NCBI GenBank assembly: GCA_015680685.1
Contig: MNCI01027333.1
Coordinates: 11,173-70,085, forward strand
Direction of reading: 5' to 3'
Source of the DNA: Gnetum montanum
Taxonomy: Eukaryota; Streptophyta; Gnetopsida; Gnetales; Gnetaceae
Length of the DNA: 58,913 nucleotides
Positions 56,601-58,913 of the stretch are shown here, piece by piece. Positions within the stretch are counted from its first letter, which is position 1. Each line of letters starts with the position of its first letter. The notes below the pieces were generated by a model. That model was not told the DNA's origin. It did not search any database and was given only the letters and a program-made list of their open reading frames with translations. The position numbers were made by a program, and so were the translations under genes.

Positions 56601-57536
56601 TTCTTTCCCATTGTAGTAGTTTACAAAAAGAAAAAGTAAAAATATAAGCAAAGCAAAAAATAGAAGAAAAATGGGAACAACACTCGAACATGCAAACATA
56701 AATTCACGGTCTAGCATATTAGGTTTGAACGGTGATGGAAATTGTGGGAGGTCCACCGACACGTCTTCAACGGTGGTCGGCCTAAGGGATGTCCAATCCC
56801 TATCCAACCAACCGAACTCCTTATGCCTATTGTAAAATAGGGAGTACAAGGTTGGATAGGTTTTGTATTCACCCCCGCATTGGCCTATCATGCCAGCGCG
56901 CATATTCCCAGTGGAGGAAAACTCTCGCAGTGCCATCTGTGTTAAGGCCAAGGCATTAGTATCACCATGAGGCCCACTCTTGTTGATGTAAATCCTGGTA
57001 ACAAAAAGAGCACATACACTATTAACATTTTTTGCATAGTGTAGCATGCATCAGATAATGTAGCGGAATATGTTTACAGAACTCACCCATCAGCATAATA
57101 AATGGTTCTTGGTGTGTTCTGAAAACAGGTTCCCATATGGCAAGCAATGAACAACATGTTGTACAAGTGGTAGCAATTATATTCAGGCATTTCCCATATC
57201 CAGGTCAGATGCTTGAAGCTTTTTGGACATTGACTGGATCCTCTTGCCTACTTGCCCTCGATTGATCCATCGATTAGAAATTTCAGAATACCCCAGTTTG
57301 CCCTAGGCAATAGGGTTTCTGTAATTGCGACTGCTACCTCCTCCAATAAGTGTGACCAAACAATCACACTAAAGTGCTAGAGGAGGAATTGTAGGAAGTC
57401 TCATGTGCCTTCTTGGAAGTAGACTATTTGCCGCTCCACACGTGCATGGGGCGGAGGAACGTTGGCCATCGGTTCGCTTAGGCAACACAAAATCCCTACA
57501 ATTTATAGGGTAATCAAGATGGGTCTTAACATCACC
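53659..57536 (-). pseudogene. Antisense multi-exon gene inside element C, function unknown
   Basis: It reads opposite to gag. Exons recognised: 57536-57087 (acceptor TTGTGTAG|G, donor ATGG|GTGAGT), 56994-56708 (acceptor TTACCAG|G, donor GACC|GTGAAT), later blocks within about 56620-53812, and a last exon 53724-53659 (acceptor ATACAG|AATCC) ending GENNDAEEDDA. Blocks: RPILITL, DFLQFLL, VWSHLLEEVAVAITETLLP, NALALTQMALREFSS, YSLFYNRHKEFGWLDRDWTS, KMLSLADSFSERADRFHT, FPKLLSQGKIIEIEKAWVM, an acidic repeat region (55383-55126), then EQRM.MNLLA…WKDYITRV.EWG and WTIVEKEKVAADIDLGDRHW. These match element B block for block. The first exon, expected right of 57540, was not identified. The strand, introns and conservation suggest a separate spliced transcript. 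Confidence 0.7.
55479..55504. repeat. Perfect 12-base-arm palindrome inside an intron or spacer of the antisense gene
   Basis: TGTGCTACGCTA, two bases, TAGCGTAGCACA. It is the same sequence type as the palindromes in the element C LTR, followed by CAGCATAGCAAGC. It lies just upstream (gene direction) of the acidic-repeat exon. Confidence 0.85.
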
Positions 57537-57539
57537 CTA

Positions 57540-58913
57540 CACAACATAATGTCAGATGTTAGCATTATGTTCGAGTGGAGTTCGCATGTAGCTTAATAGG
57601 ATTAGCCATTTGCTAATAGCATAGCGTAACTCTTTCCTTGCATATAGCGTAACAAAACCACAAGGGCAATAGTGTAGCAATGCGATACAATTGATGCATT
57701 GACTTAAAAGTCTCACAACACACCACCCTAGCGTAGCAACAAAAAAAATTAAATATGAATTTTAAATAAGAAAGAATTTAATACGCTGCAACCATTTCAA
57801 CAAAACCTTTAACATACAAAATGATTCGTGCTACGTTGTGTTAAACACATGTTACGTTGTCAAATCATGTGTGTGGCCAAACCCTCCTTAGGGTCATACA
57901 CTACGCTATTCGCATGCTAGGATGCTAGAATCACCTAAACCTCTGCGATGAGGTAGTCATGGCAATGGTGGTCTGGGTAATACTGCATGCAACCTTAGCG
58001 TAGCATCTGTACACTCGTTGCAGCCGAGTCAACAACAACGGTGGTGTAATGGCCAAAATGGCAACCAAAACGGTGATAGAAGATAGATTTTCAAAACAAT
58101 AAAACTAAAAAAAGAAAGTAAAAACAATAATAGCAACATGGAAAAAAAAGCTAGCGTAGCAACTTACCAGGCCAATGGAGCCTCCTCTCATACCATGACG
58201 TATGCCTGCGACAGATGCTCCAAGGTGTCTTTCACCTCATCCACCTTGGCGAGCAGTAGGTGTTTGCATTCTCTTTTAGGTGTCATCGTCTCGGTTGTAG
58301 ATTCTTTCTTAGTTGCTGTTGGCACATTTGGCCATTTTATGGAACAGTAAGACTCCTGATTTGAAAAATAAAACTCATGGGTTTTATTTTTGGTAAATTT
58401 TCAATAACTTACAAAAGTTATATAAGTTATTATTGGCATATCAAAGTTTAATTGCCCGGTTGTTAAGACTTTGTGGTGTAAATCAAAGTTTGAATGAGAT
58501 GACAAGATTGTTATGGGTGTAATTTTGGGGTAAAGAAACTGGTATTGGGATATTCCAGAGACATTAGCAAACATCCGCTACCGGTGCAGAAAATATTCCA
58601 AAAATACAAATTTTTTAGTGTTACGCTCTTTTGCAGGCTCGTGATTTTGCAAAATGCCCAAAACCCTCACTCACGCAGTTGTTAGCAATACAGCAAACCA
58701 TGGGATTCCTGGGCATGGGTCAGTGGAAGGCATACACAACAGCGAAATTATACCTGTAACATCGTCGTCTGAATGTGCTCCGGATGGCTAAATGCTCATT
58801 TTACCTTCTAGAATTTTTCTCAACGCAGCCCTGTTCACGGATTCCGCTAACGATTTGGTGGGTTCAGCAATAGAATTGGAGAAATTAGGCAAGAATAATT
58901 GCAGAATTGATGA
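57540..58913. other. Spacer of element C beyond the antisense gene exon 2
   Basis: Several AGCGTAGCA/TGCTACGTTG half-palindromes occur (57615-57860, 58000). A frame on the minus strand around 58340-58200 stays open, with a possible donor CATG|GTATGAG, and could be the missing first exon, but its phase does not fit the next exon. From about 58370 to the end nothing is recognised. Confidence 0.4.

Larger units (their letters stand above)
47434..58913 (+). mobile_element. Tat/Ogre-like retrotransposon with antisense gene (element C), cut by the window end
   Basis: A 5' LTR, primer-binding-like site, gag and protease read rightward on the + strand. A minisatellite and an antisense multi-exon gene on the - strand follow. 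The gag capsid matches that of element B closely, and the antisense genes are homologous, so C and B are relatives. The exact left edge is unknown, and RT and integrase would lie beyond 58913. Confidence 0.7.

Noticed and set aside
58138-58350. 70-residue + strand frame with a cysteine pair (ACDRCSKV)
   Set aside because: No conservation partner, lies in the spacer of element C, and the opposite strand is also open; not enough to call a gene.

Overview
The window looks like an intergenic-rich piece of a large plant nuclear genome, most likely a conifer or other gymnosperm. I infer this from one intron-containing TIR-NBS-LRR (TNL) immune-receptor gene with a conifer-like layout (N-terminal membrane helix, TIR, NB-ARC, long LPESFG-type LRR array), surrounded by old, stop-ridden, nested LTR retrotransposons. 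No tRNA, rRNA, CRISPR or bacterial features were seen. Species cannot be named from the sequence alone.

Layout. 1-1373: 3' end of an Athila-like LTR retrotransposon on the + strand (copy A). 1374-3770: AT-rich non-coding DNA with one possible tRNA-derived SINE. 3829-10840: the TNL gene on the - strand, with a threefold tandem repeat just downstream and a duplicated block just upstream. 12034-47428: one Athila-like element on the - strand (element D), bounded by identical 5-bp target-site duplications (GTATG at 12029-12033 and 47429-47433). It has been filled by later insertions: a 940-bp solo LTR inside its 3' LTR; a 17-kb Tat/Ogre-like element (B, about 15730-32820) inside its 3'-terminal ORF; and a second Athila-like element (E, about 35111-41696) inside its pol gene. 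47434-58913: a second Tat/Ogre-like element on the + strand (C), cut off by the window end.

The most unusual system is shared by elements B and C. Both have gag and protease in sense. After the protease comes a multi-exon gene in ANTISENSE, located before reverse transcriptase in B; C runs out of window before pol. The two antisense genes are strongly diverged and full of stops. They nevertheless keep the same order of conserved blocks, and four intron positions with the same phases (one of these shown by its acceptor only in C). This argues that the antisense gene was once a real spliced protein gene carried by the family. A 28-50 bp minisatellite with the core AAGGCCTTAAACTGGC sits at the junctions between blocks in both elements, and both contain dispersed hairpins built on an ATGCT/AGCAT stem, with arm sequences specific to each element.

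The TNL is the only gene that looks close to functional. Exons 1-5 join in frame with good splice sites and give about 1435 residues. The post-LRR region shows a one-base frame break or an unresolved intron near 5256-5300, so the C terminus is uncertain. All retrotransposon genes here are pseudogenes.
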